Positions 63,836 to 64,000 of a stretch of DNA of 64,000 bases are shown one piece after another (position 1 is the stretch's first letter; each line of letters starts with the position of its first letter). This DNA comes from Shewanella abyssi (GTDB taxonomy: Bacteria > Pseudomonadota > Gammaproteobacteria > Enterobacterales > Shewanellaceae), in assembly GCF_023284025.1 (NCBI RefSeq), contig NZ_JAKIKR010000014.1:1-64000 (forward strand). Reading direction: 5' to 3'. The position numbers and the translations under genes were made by a program. The notes under the pieces are model-generated. The model worked only from the letters and a program-made list of their open reading frames with translations, was not told the DNA's origin and ran no database searches.

Positions 63836-64000
63836 ATGGTGGCTAAAGTAATATTGGTTGGGGTTGTAACAGCAAGTTTAATGGCCTTAGTGGCCTGTAA
63901 TTCTGACTCTTCGAGTACGCCATCCGGTGGCAACAATAACTCAGGCTCTGGCCTGTCAGCAGAAACAAAGGCACTTGGTATTGAGGATGTGCCTGCATCA
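63836..64000 (+). CDS. Lipoprotein, cut by the window end
   Basis: The first 55 codons only: MVAKVILVGVVTASLMALVAC then NSDSSSTPSGGNNNSG, a lipobox (LVAC) with a Ser/Gly spacer. AGGAG lies 6-10 bases upstream. The rest is outside the window, so the type cannot be told. It is transcribed away from the two-component system. Confidence 0.8.
   Translation, partial: MVAKVILVGVVTASLMALVACNSDSSSTPSGGNNNSGSGLSAETKALGIEDVPAS

Overview
The window looks like a chromosomal segment of a marine gammaproteobacterium, most likely Shewanella or a close relative. The case rests on gene content read from the translated proteins: the split sulfate-assimilation clusters, HemG followed by a small cytochrome b, an arfA gene with an internal hairpin, SelO ending in CGT, many TTG/GTG starts, and AT-rich intergenic repeats with a TACCAATTCCATTAA-type terminus. 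The genus is an inference. I saw no phage, integrase, transposase gene, rRNA, tRNA or CRISPR array.

Layout. 1-4.4 kb holds cysJIH (sulfite reductase and PAPS reductase). 4.4-11.7 kb holds mixed housekeeping genes: an unknown anchored protein, DUF3010, an exported peroxiredoxin, a RIO kinase, an S41-like protein and pldA. 12.1-17.8 kb is the second sulfur cluster, cobA-cysD-cysN-SLC13 permease-cysC. Together the two clusters cover sulfate uptake, activation to APS and PAPS, reduction to sulfite and sulfide, and the methyltransferase step needed for the sirohaem of CysI. 18-21 kb holds an unknown exported protein, a TIGR03899-like protein and an MFS carrier. 21.4-26 kb is an iron-responsive set: a Fur-box-like site, a porin, an imelysin lipoprotein and a dihaem DUF1111 lipoprotein. 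26-34.3 kb holds hemG plus cytochrome b, a glycosyltransferase, dsbA, a barrel-like protein next to a CHASE-GGDEF cyclase, a LysR regulator and a flippase-like protein.

34.6-45.6 kb holds a BamA-like barrel, pirin, an exported amidohydrolase, an RNase D-like nuclease overlapping a cold-shock/DUF3465 fusion protein, a DMT carrier, arfA, a permease with a Cys-rich loop under a double operator, and an unknown zinc-ribbon-like protein. 45.7-49.5 kb is a decayed region with a 5'-truncated, stop-interrupted TonB-dependent receptor, a possible ndh scrap, a secreted protein with a VHL-beta-like domain and a triple 20-bp repeat. 49.5-59.4 kb holds a TonB protein, selO, a split-Soret-like cytochrome with a lipoprotein, a ToxR/ToxS-like pair, a solitary AbrB/MazE-like protein and a lipoprotein hydrolase-DUF2975-XRE operon. 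59.4-64 kb holds a MITE-like repeat, an unknown secreted protein, a YbaK-like deacylase, a two-component system and the start of a lipoprotein cut by the window end.

The observations most worth following are: the paired GTTATTTC-N10-GAAATAAC operators around the permease promoter; the CSD-TM-DUF3465 fusion; the secreted VHL-like protein; the ToxRS-like pair next to the cytochrome operon; the Fur-linked porin/imelysin/dihaem set; the programmed non-stop architecture of arfA; and two intergenic repeat families (an 86-bp sequence present twice in opposite orientation, and a 275-bp MITE-like element).
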